From Micromonospora rifamycinica (lineage in GTDB: Bacteria > Actinomycetota > Actinomycetes > Mycobacteriales > Micromonosporaceae), in NCBI RefSeq assembly GCF_900090265.1, contig NZ_LT607752.1, forward strand, positions 6,454,001 to 6,518,000: 64,000 nucleotides of DNA. The letters run 5' to 3'. Position 1 is the first letter of the stretch. Each line of letters starts with the position of its first letter. Made by a program: the position numbers and the translations under genes. Positions 16,487 to 27,323 of this stretch are shown one piece after another. The notes below the pieces were generated by a model. That model was not told where the DNA came from. It worked only from the letters and a program-made list of their open reading frames with translations, and ran no database searches.

Positions 16487-18148
16487 GTGCTGGACCGGCC
16501 GCTGGCCCGGCTCGCCGCCGCCGCGCTGCGGCTGCCGACCGTACCCACCCACCGGGTCGACGTCACCCGGGGCATCGTGGTCCGGGCCCGCGACGGGGCA
16601 CGGCTGCGCACCGACCACTACGCCCCCCGGCTGCCCGCGGCGCCGACCGTGCTGATCCGCACCCCGTACGGCCGGGGCGGGCCGATGCGGCTGCTCGGCC
16701 GGCTCGTCGCCGGGCGCGGCCTGCACCTGGTGATCCAGTCCTGCCGGGGCACCGACGGCTCCGACGGGCGGTTCGACCCGCTGGTGCACGAGCGCGACGA
16801 CGGCCTCGACACGGTCGACTGGCTGCGCCGGCAACCCTGGTACACCGGCCGGTTCGGCATGTTCGGGGCCAGCTACCAGGGCTTCGTCCAGTGGGCGCTG
16901 GCCGCCGACGCGGGGGAGGAGCTGGCCGCGATGGTCGCGGTGGTCACCGCCTCGGCCACCCGCGACTCGACGTACGCGGGGGAGTCCTTCGCCCTGGACA
17001 CAGTGCTGACCTGGGCCGAGCTGCTCCAGGCGCAGACCGTGCCGTGGCTGGCCCGGCAGTGGGAACTCAAGCGCGGGCAGCCCCGGCTGGCCGCCGCCCT
17101 GGCCCACCTGCCGCTGGCCGAGGCCGACCGGGTGGCGACCGGGGTGACCGTGCCGTTCTTCCAGGAGTGGCTGCGCCACCACACCCCGGACGCCGACTAC
17201 TGGCGGACCCGGGTCTTCGGCGCGCGGATCGCCGAGGTGCGCGCCCCGGTGACGATGGTCACCGGCTGGCAGGACATCTTCCTCCCCGCCCAGCTCGCCG
17301 ACCACGCCGCGCTGCGGGCGGCGGGCGTGCCCACCCGGCTCACCGTCGGCCCGTGGACGCACGGCAGCCCCGGGCTGCTGGCGGAGGCGCTGCGGGAGGG
17401 GCTGGGCTGGCTCGACGCCCACCTGCACGGCCGGCCCGCGCCGCCGCGCGCCCCGGTGCGGGTGCACGTCGGCGGGGAGGGCGGCGGCTGGCGCGACCTG
17501 CCCGACTGGCCGCCGCCGGCGACCGGGACCTCCTGGCACCTGCACGCCGGGGGCCGGCTCGCCCCGCAGCCGCCGGCCCCGTCGACGCCGGACACCATCC
17601 GGTACGACCCGACCGACCCGACCCCCTCGCTGGGCGGCCCGCTGCTGGTCGCCCAGCGCGCCGGCCCGGTCGACAACCGTCCCGTCGAGGCCCGGCCGGA
17701 CGTGCTGGTCTACACCAGTGCGGTGCTGACCGCCCCGGTGGAGGTGCTCGGCCCGGTCCACGCCGAGATCCACGTCCGCTGCGACCTGTCGTACCTGGAC
17801 GTCTTCGTGCGGCTCTGCGACGTGGACCGGCGCGGCCGGTCCTGGAACGTCTGCGACGGCCTGGTCCGGGTCGCTCCGGGCCGGTTCCCCGTCGACCCGG
17901 ACGGGGTGACCCGGGTGCCGGTGCCGCTGTGGCCGGCGGCGCACCGCTTCGCCACCGGGCACCGGCTGCGGGTGCAGGTCTCCGGCGGTGCCCACCCCCG
18001 GTACGCGCGCAACCCCGGCACCGGCGACCCGCTCGGTGCGGCGATCACGCTCCGCGCTGGGGTCCGGCAGATCCTGCACGATCCATCGCATTTGTCCCGG
18101 CTGGTGCTGCCGGTGCTCCCCGCCGTATCCCCACTTGGACCTATCTGA
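16487..18148 (+). CDS. CocE/NonD family hydrolase (X-Pro dipeptidyl-peptidase-like esterase)
   Basis: 553-residue serine hydrolase: an alpha/beta-hydrolase domain (about 30-300) and a C-terminal beta-sandwich galactose-binding-like domain (about 320-540, containing VEVLGPVHAEIHVRCDLSYLDVFVRLCDV). The triad is Ser129 in GASYQG, Asp263 in TGWQDIF and His292 in GPWTHGS. Related enzymes hydrolyse cocaine esters, acyl glutarates and X-Pro peptides. No signal peptide. GTG 16487 follows the marR stop by 1 nt. Its place in a marR operon beside an efflux pump suggests detoxification of an ester-containing compound (inference). Confidence 0.92.
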   Translation: MLDRPLARLAAAALRLPTVPTHRVDVTRGIVVRARDGARLRTDHYAPRLPAAPTVLIRTPYGRGGPMRLLGRLVAGRGLHLVIQSCRGTDGSDGRFDPLVHERDDGLDTVDWLRRQPWYTGRFGMFGASYQGFVQWALAADAGEELAAMVAVVTASATRDSTYAGESFALDTVLTWAELLQAQTVPWLARQWELKRGQPRLAAALAHLPLAEADRVATGVTVPFFQEWLRHHTPDADYWRTRVFGARIAEVRAPVTMVTGWQDIFLPAQLADHAALRAAGVPTRLTVGPWTHGSPGLLAEALREGLGWLDAHLHGRPAPPRAPVRVHVGGEGGGWRDLPDWPPPATGTSWHLHAGGRLAPQPPAPSTPDTIRYDPTDPTPSLGGPLLVAQRAGPVDNRPVEARPDVLVYTSAVLTAPVEVLGPVHAEIHVRCDLSYLDVFVRLCDVDRRGRSWNVCDGLVRVAPGRFPVDPDGVTRVPVPLWPAAHRFATGHRLRVQVSGGAHPRYARNPGTGDPLGAAITLRAGVRQILHDPSHLSRLVLPVLPAVSPLGPI

Positions 18149-18341
18149 AGACAAGCCTCCTGAGCTGGGGTTTTTAGGTGGTTGTGGATATCGTTTCTCG
18201 CAACGCCCGATGACGTGCACCAGTGGCCGACTCCGCTCTCCCGGCAGGCGCTGCCTACGTGGAGTGACGACGATTCCCCGGTCCTGGCCTGCTGCCGAAG
18301 CAGTCGGCACCCCCGGTCCCGGCTGCGGAAAGGGGGACGTC
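18149..18341. promoter_or_regulatory. Intergenic region before the M15-like gene
   Basis: Contains a T-run (TTTTT at about 18171) after the cocE gene and an AT-rich stretch (TTGTGGATATCGTTTC). A small hairpin, GCCGA (18294) with TCGGC (18304-18308), lies 33 nt before the start. A promoter is likely here, but its exact elements are not assigned. Confidence 0.4.
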
Positions 18342-19199
18342 ATGACGACGGCTCCGGCCAATCTGCTGGCGGTCCGCCGGCTCCTGCTCGACACCATCCG
18401 GGGCCTCGACCCCGCCGCGGTGGGGATCGTCGGAGATCCGGCCCACCGGGGCGGCTACCACACCGGCTCCGACCGGGTGGTCCCCAACGACTACTCCGTG
18501 GTCGAGTCGCCCCGGGACTCCGCCGGCCTCACCCTGTACGCCTCGGCGCTGGACGTCGGCACGTTCAGCGTCCGGTCCGGGGGCACCACCCACAATCTCC
18601 AGTCGTTCTCCACCTGGTGCGTCGCCCAGTGCCGGGCGAACACGGCGGACAGCCGTGACCTCCGGGAGATCATCTACAGCCCGGACGGCAAGGTCGTGCG
18701 GCGCTGGGACCGGCTCGGCAAGCGCAGTACGGGCGACGACTCGCACCTGTGGCACACCCACTTCAGCTTCTTCCGCGACTGCACCAAGGCCGGACGGGAC
18801 CAGACCCCGCTGTTCCGGCGCTACCTGACCGGCATCGGACTCCTGGAGGACACGGACATGACACCCGAAGAGCACGCCTGGCTGGAGACCGTCCACAAGA
18901 ACCTGACCGTCCTGGACGGCCGTAACCCGGTGGGGCAGATCTACACCCGGATGGCGATGGGGGAGGACCACACCAACCCCGACTTCGTCGTTCCGCACCC
19001 GAGCCTGAAGTCGCTGGGCGCCCAGTTGGCGTCGTTGCAGACCGCGCTGACCGCACTGGCCAACAAGGACTTCACCGACGAGTCGGCCATCGTCACCGGG
19101 GTGCTGGCCGGGTTGACCCCGGAGAAGATCGCCGCCGCCATCCCGCCCACCATCGCCCGACAGGTCGCCGACGAGTTGGCCAAGCGCCTGGTCGCCTGA
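18342..19199 (+). CDS. Phage-endolysin-like protein with M15-type peptidase signature
   Basis: 285 residues, no signal peptide. Residues 35-75 contain GGYHTGSDRVVPNDYSVVES and YASALDVG; residues 134-146 contain SHLWHTHFSFFRD. The spaced His/Asp/His set (H40, D50 or D71, H138/H140) resembles the zinc site of M15 D-Ala-D-Ala carboxypeptidases and phage L-Ala-D-Glu endolysins. The C-terminal part (LTPEKIAAAIPPTIARQVADELAKRL) resembles the tail of actinophage lysins. No other phage gene surrounds it, so it may be a domesticated lysin. The start has a GGGGGA ribosome site. The assignment rests on motif spacing only. Confidence 0.6.
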   Translation: MTTAPANLLAVRRLLLDTIRGLDPAAVGIVGDPAHRGGYHTGSDRVVPNDYSVVESPRDSAGLTLYASALDVGTFSVRSGGTTHNLQSFSTWCVAQCRANTADSRDLREIIYSPDGKVVRRWDRLGKRSTGDDSHLWHTHFSFFRDCTKAGRDQTPLFRRYLTGIGLLEDTDMTPEEHAWLETVHKNLTVLDGRNPVGQIYTRMAMGEDHTNPDFVVPHPSLKSLGAQLASLQTALTALANKDFTDESAIVTGVLAGLTPEKIAAAIPPTIARQVADELAKRLVA

Positions 19200-19210
19200 G
19201 GGTGGACCCC

Positions 19211-19252
19211 GTGGCACCCCTTCCGGGCCGCCTCCTGCGGAGGGGGTGCCAC
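19211..19252 (+). terminator. Strong hairpin terminator after the M15-like gene
   Basis: GTGGCACCCCTTCCG (19211-19225) pairs with CGGAGGGGGTGCCAC (19238-19252), a 15-bp stem (one G-U) with a 12-nt loop, 11 nt after the stop codon. Confidence 0.8.
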
Positions 19253-19365
19253 GGCGGACCGGTGCCGTCGCCGGGTGTCCGGCGCGGCGGGCATGGGCGT
19301 GACGTCCGGTGAGGTGACGCGTCGGGTGAGGTGGCGCGTCCGGTGGCAGGGGCCGCCAGGTACGC

Positions 19366-19572
19366 GACGTGCAGGGCGGCCGGTGGCCGCGGTGTCGCAG
19401 GGCGGCCGGTGGCGGAGGTGTCGCAGGGCGGCCAGGGGCGGAGGTGTCGCAGGGCGGCCGGTGGCGGAGGTGTCGCAGGGCGGCCAGGGGCGGCGGTGTC
19501 GCAGGGCGGCCAGGGGCGGCGGTGTCGCAGGGCGGCCGGTGGCCGCGACGTGCAGGGCGGCCAGGGGCCGCC
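19366..19572. repeat. 26-bp tandem repeat, eight copies
   Basis: Units start at 19366, 19392, 19418, 19444, 19470, 19496, 19522 and 19547; the core is GTGTCGCAGGGCGGCC. Two variants (CCGGTGGC and CCAGGGGC) alternate irregularly, and the outermost units share a GACGTG variant at the left. The period is not a multiple of three, so the array is not coding. It fills most of the 422-bp gap between the M15-like gene and the cold-shock gene; nothing else was found in that gap except the terminator. Confidence 0.93.
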
Positions 19573-19621
19573 GGAAAGCGCTCGGTGGCGGCGGCCACCG
19601 GCCGCCGCCACCGGCACGGAC

Positions 19622-19825
19622 CTACAGCGGGCGGACGTTCTCCGCCTGCGGACCCTTCTGCCCCTGGGTCACATCGAACTCGACCTTCTGGGCCTCCTGC
19701 AGTTCCCGGTAGCCGCTGGTGGCGATCGCCGAGTAGTGAACGAAGACGTCGGGGCCTCCGCCGTCCTGCTCGATGAAGCCGAAGCCCTTTTCCGAGTTGA
19801 ACCACTTGACCGTGCCGGTTGCCAT
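19622..19825 (-). CDS. Cold-shock protein (CspA family)
   Basis: A 67-residue single OB-fold RNA/DNA chaperone. RNP1 is KGFGFI (13-18) and RNP2 is VFVHY (27-31); it starts MATGTVKWFNSEKGFG, the standard actinobacterial sequence. It melts mRNA structures and is often very abundant. GGGAGA precedes the ATG. An AT-rich leader (19826-19950), including a CAAAAATCGG stretch on the minus strand, probably holds the promoter and a cold-responsive 5' UTR. The 26-bp minisatellite begins about 50 bp after its stop. Confidence 0.97.
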   Translation of the reverse strand: MATGTVKWFNSEKGFGFIEQDGGGPDVFVHYSAIATSGYRELQEAQKVEFDVTQGQKGPQAENVRPL

Positions 19826-20006
19826 GCATCTCTCCCTGTTTACAACGGGTGATCCCGCCGCTACGGCGGACGATCGCCCTGTACTGCCCCGACAGTAACC
19901 GGCCGATCCGATTTTTGCCTGCTGAAGTGCCGCAAGATTCAGCGGAAACTCGCGGCGGACGGCGAAACGCCATCCACCGGGCGGCCGGCTCCGGCACACT
20001 CGACCG

Positions 20007-20690
20007 GTGAACGGACCGAGCGTCGCCGCGTTGACCGCGCTGGAACGGGAGATCGACGCGCCGGGCGACGGACTGGACCGGCTCCGGCTGGTGTCCACCC
20101 CGTTCGTGCCCGAGGTGCGGCTGCACCTCGCCGAGGACGCCATCGTGTGGTGGGCCCGGATGGAGGCGGCCGCCGGTCGTACCCTGCCGCCGCCGTTCTG
20201 GGCCTCGGCCTGGGCCGGTGGCCAGGCGCTCGCCCGTCACCTGCTGGACCATCCCGACCTGGCCGCGGGCCGCCGGGTGCTCGACCTGGCCGCCGGCTCC
20301 GGGCTGGTCGCCATCGCCGCCGCGCTGGCCGGCGCCGCCCAGGTCGTCGCCAACGACGTGGACCCGTACGCGGTGGCGGCGGTGACCGTCAACGCGCGGG
20401 CCAACCGGGTACGGGTGCTCGCCCACCAGGGGGACCTGCTCGACGAGGCCGGGCCGCAGTTCGACCTGCTGGTCGCCGGGGACGTGCTCTACGACCGGAA
20501 ACTGGCGAGGCGGATGCTGCCGTACCTGCGGCGGGCCGCCGAGGGTGGGGCGCAGGTGCTGGTCGGCGATCCGGACCGGGGGCACCTGCCGGCGGAGGCG
20601 CTGGAGCTGGTGGCCAGCTATCCGGTGCCGACCACCGAACCGTCGGTCGACTCAGCGGTCCGGCGGGTTCAGGTGCTGCGGCCCTGCTGA
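20007..20690 (+). CDS. Class I SAM-dependent methyltransferase (METTL16/Nnt1-like family)
   Basis: 227-residue Rossmann methyltransferase. Motif I is VLDLAAGSGLVAIAAA (about 92-107), motif II acidic DVDPYA, and the post-motif is GDVLYDRKL. The N-terminal segment with FWASAWAGGQALARHLLDHP is characteristic of the family annotated as nicotinamide N-methyltransferase or ETF-beta lysine methyltransferase. The bacterial enzymes of this branch that have been tested methylate ETF-beta; the substrate here is not proven. GTG 20007, no clear ribosome site. It is convergent with the MBL gene. Confidence 0.8.
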   Translation: MNGPSVAALTALEREIDAPGDGLDRLRLVSTPFVPEVRLHLAEDAIVWWARMEAAAGRTLPPPFWASAWAGGQALARHLLDHPDLAAGRRVLDLAAGSGLVAIAAALAGAAQVVANDVDPYAVAAVTVNARANRVRVLAHQGDLLDEAGPQFDLLVAGDVLYDRKLARRMLPYLRRAAEGGAQVLVGDPDRGHLPAEALELVASYPVPTTEPSVDSAVRRVQVLRPC

Positions 20691-20705
20691 CCGCGGCGGG
20701 GCCGG

Positions 20706-20734
20706 GCGGCGTCGGCCGGTCCGGCCGACGCCGC
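20706..20734. terminator. Bidirectional terminator hairpin
   Basis: GCGGCGTCGGCCGG and CCGGCCGACGCCGC form a perfect 14-bp inverted repeat between the convergent methyltransferase and MBL genes. Confidence 0.75.
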
Positions 20735-20740
20735 GCACGG

Positions 20741-21394
20741 TCACCAGCCGCGCGCCCGCCACTGCGGCAACGAGGCCCGTTCCGCGCCGAGGGTGCTGTC
20801 CGCGCCGTGCCCCGGATAGAACCAGGTCTCGTCGGGCAGCCGGCCGAAGAGCTTGTGCTCCACGTCGTCGATGAGCTGGCCGAACCGCTCCGGATCCCGG
20901 TCGGTGTTCCCCACTCCGCCGGGGAAGAGGGAATCGCCGGTGAACAGGTGCGGTGTGCCGGCCGGGTCGCGGTAGAGCAGCGCGATCGAGCCGGGGGTGT
21001 GCCCCTTGATGTGGATGACCTCCAGCGTCTGCCCACCCACCGCCACGGTGTCGCCGTCGGCCAGGGTCTGCGCCGGGATCGGCAGGCCGTCGGCGTCGTC
21101 GGCGTGCACCAGGGCCTGGGCACCGGTCTTGGCGACGACCTCCTCCAGCGCCACCCAGTGGTCCATGTGCTGGTGGGTGGTGACCACCGAGGTCAGGCCG
21201 GCGTCACCGACCAGGTCGAGCAGCCGGGGTGCCTCGTTCGCGGCGTCGATCAGCACCTGCTCGCCGGTGTCGCGGCAGCGCAGCAGGTAGGCGTTGTTGT
21301 CCATCGGGCCGACCGACAGCTTGGTGACGGTGATTCGGTCCAGCTCCCGGACGGCGGGCGGGCCGCCGTGGGTGACGTCTCCGGTGTAGCTCAT
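20741..21394 (-). CDS. MBL-fold metallo-hydrolase, glyoxalase II-like
   Basis: 217-residue metallo-beta-lactamase-fold hydrolase. Metal ligands are H74/H76/D78/H79 in TTHQHMDHW, then GHTPGS, GDSLFPGG and PGHG. The fold and motif set match the glyoxalase II/persulfide dioxygenase-like branch that acts on thiol esters. The mycothiol-dependent isomerase gene ends 6 nt upstream of its ATG, so the two are co-transcribed; a mycothiol conjugate is therefore the most plausible substrate (inference). Confidence 0.88.
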   Translation of the reverse strand: MSYTGDVTHGGPPAVRELDRITVTKLSVGPMDNNAYLLRCRDTGEQVLIDAANEAPRLLDLVGDAGLTSVVTTHQHMDHWVALEEVVAKTGAQALVHADDADGLPIPAQTLADGDTVAVGGQTLEVIHIKGHTPGSIALLYRDPAGTPHLFTGDSLFPGGVGNTDRDPERFGQLIDDVEHKLFGRLPDETWFYPGHGADSTLGAERASLPQWRARGW

Positions 21395-21400
21395 GGGGCT

Positions 21401-22120
21401 CTATATCCATTCCGGTGGGGTCGGCAGCGGACCGTCCGGGGTGACGGTCAACTCGTCGCCGCTGCTGCGGCCGATCAACCAGGCGGCCAGGCCGGCGGCG
21501 GTCCCGGCGACCAACGGGGCACCGGCCGGGTCGCCCACCACCAGCTCCGGCCGGTTGCCGTCGACGGGTCGCAGCACCAGCGCCGGCGCGTCCGCACGGT
21601 CGGCGAGCCCGCCGGCCACCTCGTGCAGCAGGTGCTGGGCGACCACGGGCGGCCAGTCCGCCGGCCGGTAGCCGGTGGCCAGGTCGACGTGGTGCACCTC
21701 CAGCTCGCGCAGCCGGGCCCAGACCACCAGGGCGGCCTGCCACGGGCCGTGCCGGGTCCGCACGGTGGCGCCCCACGCCTCGACCGGCATGGCCGCCACC
21801 GCCGCGGCGAACCGCTCGGTGCTGTGGCGCAGGTCGGCCAGCTGCTCGGCGGGGGGCCGACCGGCACCGGCGGCGATGTCGGCGTTGCGGGCCTCGACGC
21901 TGGCGTACATCGGGATGTCCTCGCCGGTGCGGGCGGCGGTGAGCAGGTTGACGAACCCGTCGGCGTTGCGGGCCAGGTGGGTCAGCACGTGGCCACGGGA
22001 CCAGCCGGGCAGCAGGCAGGGGGCCGCGACGTCGGCCGCGTCGAGACCGGCCGCGGTGTGCAGCAGGCGGGCGGTCGCGTCGTCCACCTCGCCGGTCAAC
22101 AGCAGGGGATCCGTTGTCAC
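21401..22120 (-). CDS. Mycothiol-dependent maleylpyruvate isomerase-family enzyme
   Basis: 239 residues of the DinB-like/MDMPI fold. The metal-binding set is visible as HVLTHLARNADG (H44/H48 region) and RLRELEVHHVDLATGY (E and H residues). The LPGWSRGHVLTHLARN block is the family signature. Such enzymes use mycothiol as cofactor for isomerisation, conjugation or detoxification; the substrate is unknown. GTG 22120 is preceded by TAGGGT (22132-22127) with a 6-nt gap, implying leaderless transcription of this two-gene unit with the MBL hydrolase. Confidence 0.88.
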   Translation of the reverse strand: MTTDPLLLTGEVDDATARLLHTAAGLDAADVAAPCLLPGWSRGHVLTHLARNADGFVNLLTAARTGEDIPMYASVEARNADIAAGAGRPPAEQLADLRHSTERFAAAVAAMPVEAWGATVRTRHGPWQAALVVWARLRELEVHHVDLATGYRPADWPPVVAQHLLHEVAGGLADRADAPALVLRPVDGNRPELVVGDPAGAPLVAGTAAGLAAWLIGRSSGDELTVTPDGPLPTPPEWI

Positions 22121-22298
22121 GCCCCGACCCTAGCGGTCCGGCCCGTGCCGCGCCGCCGGGGAATTCGCTTTCGGCACGTCGGCGCGCGGCCTACCGTCGG
22201 TTCCGACGCGGTGACAGGACGACGGACGGGGGTGGTGACCATGCCGGTCGCAGTACGGGTGTTGCGCCACGACCAGCTCCGACCCTGATGAGGATGAT

Positions 22299-23378
22299 AT
22301 GACCATCGATCTGACCGCGCTCGGCCTGGATGCGGAGCGGGCGGCGTACGCGCGGCGGTGGCCGGACCGTCGGCCCGGCCGGGTGGCCCGGGTCGACCGG
22401 GGGGTGTGCACCGTGCTCGGCGCGGACGGCCCGGTCCGGGCCAGCCTGGGGCCGGCGGTGCTGGCCGCCGCCGCCCGGGACCTGACCGCCCTGCCGTGCG
22501 CCGGCGACTGGGTGCTGCTGGCCCGGTGGCCGGACGGCCCGGTGACCGTCGACGCGGTGCTGCCCCGGCGGACCGCGCTGATCCGGCGGACCGCCGGCAA
22601 GGACGCCAGCGGGCAGGTGCTCGCCGCCAACCTCGACACCGCCGCGGTGGTCGAGCCGGTGCACCCGGAGCCGGACGCCGCCCGGATCGAACGGCTGCTC
22701 TCCCTGGCCCACGAGTCGGGCGCCCGGCCGCTGCTGGTGCTCACCAAGGTCGACCTGGCCGCCGACCCGCGGGCGGTGGCCCGGCAGCTCGCCGCGGTGG
22801 CCCCCGGGGTGCCGGTGCTGCCGGTCAGCGCCGAGCGCGGCACCGGCCTGGAGCCGCTGCGTCCGCTGGTCGCGCCGGGTCTGACGCTGGCCCTGCTCGG
22901 CCCCTCCGGGGCGGGCAAGTCGAGCCTGGTGAACGCCCTGGTCGGCGCGGACGTCATGGCCACCCAGGCGATCCGGCGCTCCGACGGCAAGGGCCGGCAC
23001 ACCACCACCTGGCGGGCGCTGGTGCCGGTGCCCGGCGGCGGTGCGGTGCTGGACACCCCCGGGGTCCGGGCGGTGGGCCTGCTGGACGGGCACACCGGGC
23101 TGGACCGGGCGTTCCTGGACATCGCCGAGTTGGCCACCGGCTGCCGGTACGCCGACTGCGGGCACACCGCCGAGCCGGCCTGCGCGGTGCGGGCGGCGCT
23201 GGAGACCGGGGAGCTGCCGGCCCGGCGCTGGGAGAGCTGGCGTCGCCTCCAGCGGGAGGTGGCGTTCGAGAGCGGTCGCCGGCAGAGCCGGCTGGCCGCC
23301 GAGCGGCGGGGCGGCTGGCGGGGTGGCCGGCGGCGGCCCTCCCGCCCGGTGACGCCACCGCGGCCGGGCGGATTCTGA
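22299..23378 (+). CDS. rsgA: Ribosome small-subunit biogenesis GTPase RsgA
   Basis: 359-residue circularly permuted GTPase that helps 30S maturation. An N-terminal OB domain (about 25-95) is followed by the permuted G domain: G4 TKVD (149-152) precedes G1 GPSGAGKS (201-208) and G3 DTPGVR. The C-terminal zinc-binding segment is CRYADCGHTAEPACAV (about 285-300). A basic Arg-rich tail may bind rRNA. The ribosome site is weak (GAGGAT). It stands alone, upstream of uvrA. Confidence 0.95.
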   Translation: MTIDLTALGLDAERAAYARRWPDRRPGRVARVDRGVCTVLGADGPVRASLGPAVLAAAARDLTALPCAGDWVLLARWPDGPVTVDAVLPRRTALIRRTAGKDASGQVLAANLDTAAVVEPVHPEPDAARIERLLSLAHESGARPLLVLTKVDLAADPRAVARQLAAVAPGVPVLPVSAERGTGLEPLRPLVAPGLTLALLGPSGAGKSSLVNALVGADVMATQAIRRSDGKGRHTTTWRALVPVPGGGAVLDTPGVRAVGLLDGHTGLDRAFLDIAELATGCRYADCGHTAEPACAVRAALETGELPARRWESWRRLQREVAFESGRRQSRLAAERRGGWRGGRRRPSRPVTPPRPGGF

Positions 23379-23547
23379 CCGGTCCCGGTCCCGGTCCCGC
23401 CCCGGGTACCGACCCGGCTCGGGGCGGGTCGGCACCCGGGGCCGGCGGGGGCGGGTCGGGTCGGGCGGTGCCGATCGGCTCGGGCGGGCGGCGGGCGGTG
23501 GGGTGACCGACCGGGGCGAGCGGGCGGAACATGCGGGCGAGAGAAGT

Positions 23548-23569
23548 TGTCGTACCCCGGGGCTAGAGT
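23548..23569 (+). promoter_or_regulatory. PafBC/RecA-NDp-like promoter of uvrA
   Basis: TTGTC at 23547-23551 and TAGAGT at 23564-23569 are separated exactly as in the mycobacterial RecA-NDp promoter: TGTC plus 4, then 8 nt, then TAnnnT. The leader to the GTG start is about 95 nt. Confidence 0.75.
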
Positions 23570-23664
23570 TGCCCAGGCGTTCCTTCTGCGCCCGCAAAAC
23601 CGCTCAGATTTCCCTCGGAGCGGACAGATCCGCCTCATATTTCTCTTCCGGGAGCATCCGCACC

Positions 23665-26610
<2,946 letters not shown>

Positions 26611-26625
26611 GCCGACGGCGGACCC

Positions 26626-26657
26626 GGCCCGGGGACCGGCAATCCGATCCCCGGGCC
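26626..26657 (+). terminator. Terminator hairpin after uvrA
   Basis: GGCCCGGGGA (26626-26635) pairs with TCCCCGGGCC (26648-26657), a perfect 10-bp stem with a 12-nt loop, 15 nt after the uvrA stop. Confidence 0.75.
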
Positions 26658-26797
26658 GTGCAGCCGTCCGCTATCGTCAGCCGTCCGACGGGTGCCGGCG
26701 GGCGGGGGTGAACCGCCGGGACACCGTGGTGCGTGTGCTCAGGTACGGCCGCGAGGGCCGACGATTCTGGTAACGGCAGTGGAGAGAAGGGCCGGAG

Positions 26798-27268
26798 ATG
26801 AACGACGATCAGGCGCTGACCGGGGCCGGGAAGCAGACCCGACGCGCCCTGCTGGCCGGGGCGGGTGCGGTGGGGGCGTCGGTGCTCCTGACCGCCTGCG
26901 GCGACGATTCCGGTGACGAACCGACCGGCGGTACGGCCAGCAGCGGTGCGCCGGCCGCGTCCAACGCCGGTGGCGGGCCGGGCACTGTCGTCGCCAAGAC
27001 CGCCGACATCCCGGTGGGGGGCGGGCAGGTCTACGCCGCGCAGGGAGTGGTGATCACCCAGCCGACGGCGGGGCAGTTCAAGGCGTTCGACCCGATCTGC
27101 ACCCACCAGGGCTGCCCGGTGTCGAACGTCGACGGCGGGACGATCAACTGCACCTGCCACAACAGCGCGTTCGCCATCACCGACGGCGCGGCGAAGAGCG
27201 GCCCGGCGACCACCCCGCTGGCCGCCAAGCAGATTAAGGTCGAGGGAGACCAGATCGTGCTGGCCTGA
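26798..27268 (+). CDS. Rieske [2Fe-2S] lipoprotein
   Basis: 156-residue secreted, lipid-anchored Rieske protein. The N-terminus KQTRRALLAGAG is Tat-like (RR), and LLTAC (Cys34) is a lipobox. After a Gly/Ser/Ala linker, the cluster ligands are C101-T-H103 and C118-x-x-H121 (CTHQGC...CTCHNS). C106 and C120 are placed for the disulfide seen in high-potential Rieske proteins. It would act in electron transfer on the outer face of the membrane; the partner oxidase or dehydrogenase is not in the window. Start supported by GGAG upstream of ATG 26798. Confidence 0.92.
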   Translation: MNDDQALTGAGKQTRRALLAGAGAVGASVLLTACGDDSGDEPTGGTASSGAPAASNAGGGPGTVVAKTADIPVGGGQVYAAQGVVITQPTAGQFKAFDPICTHQGCPVSNVDGGTINCTCHNSAFAITDGAAKSGPATTPLAAKQIKVEGDQIVLA

Positions 27269-27269
27269 C

Positions 27270-27318
27270 CGGTGCCGGCCGGCGCGGCGGGGGTGACCCG
27301 CCGCGCCGGCCGGCACCG
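27270..27318. terminator. Long bidirectional terminator
   Basis: A perfect 22-bp inverted repeat (27270-27291 with 27297-27318, 5-nt loop GGTGA) between the convergent Rieske and penicillin-acylase genes. Confidence 0.9.
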
Positions 27319-27323
27319 TCGGC

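Noticed and set aside
19366..19572. CRISPR array
   Set aside because: Units are contiguous 26-bp tandem copies without unique spacers and there are no cas genes.
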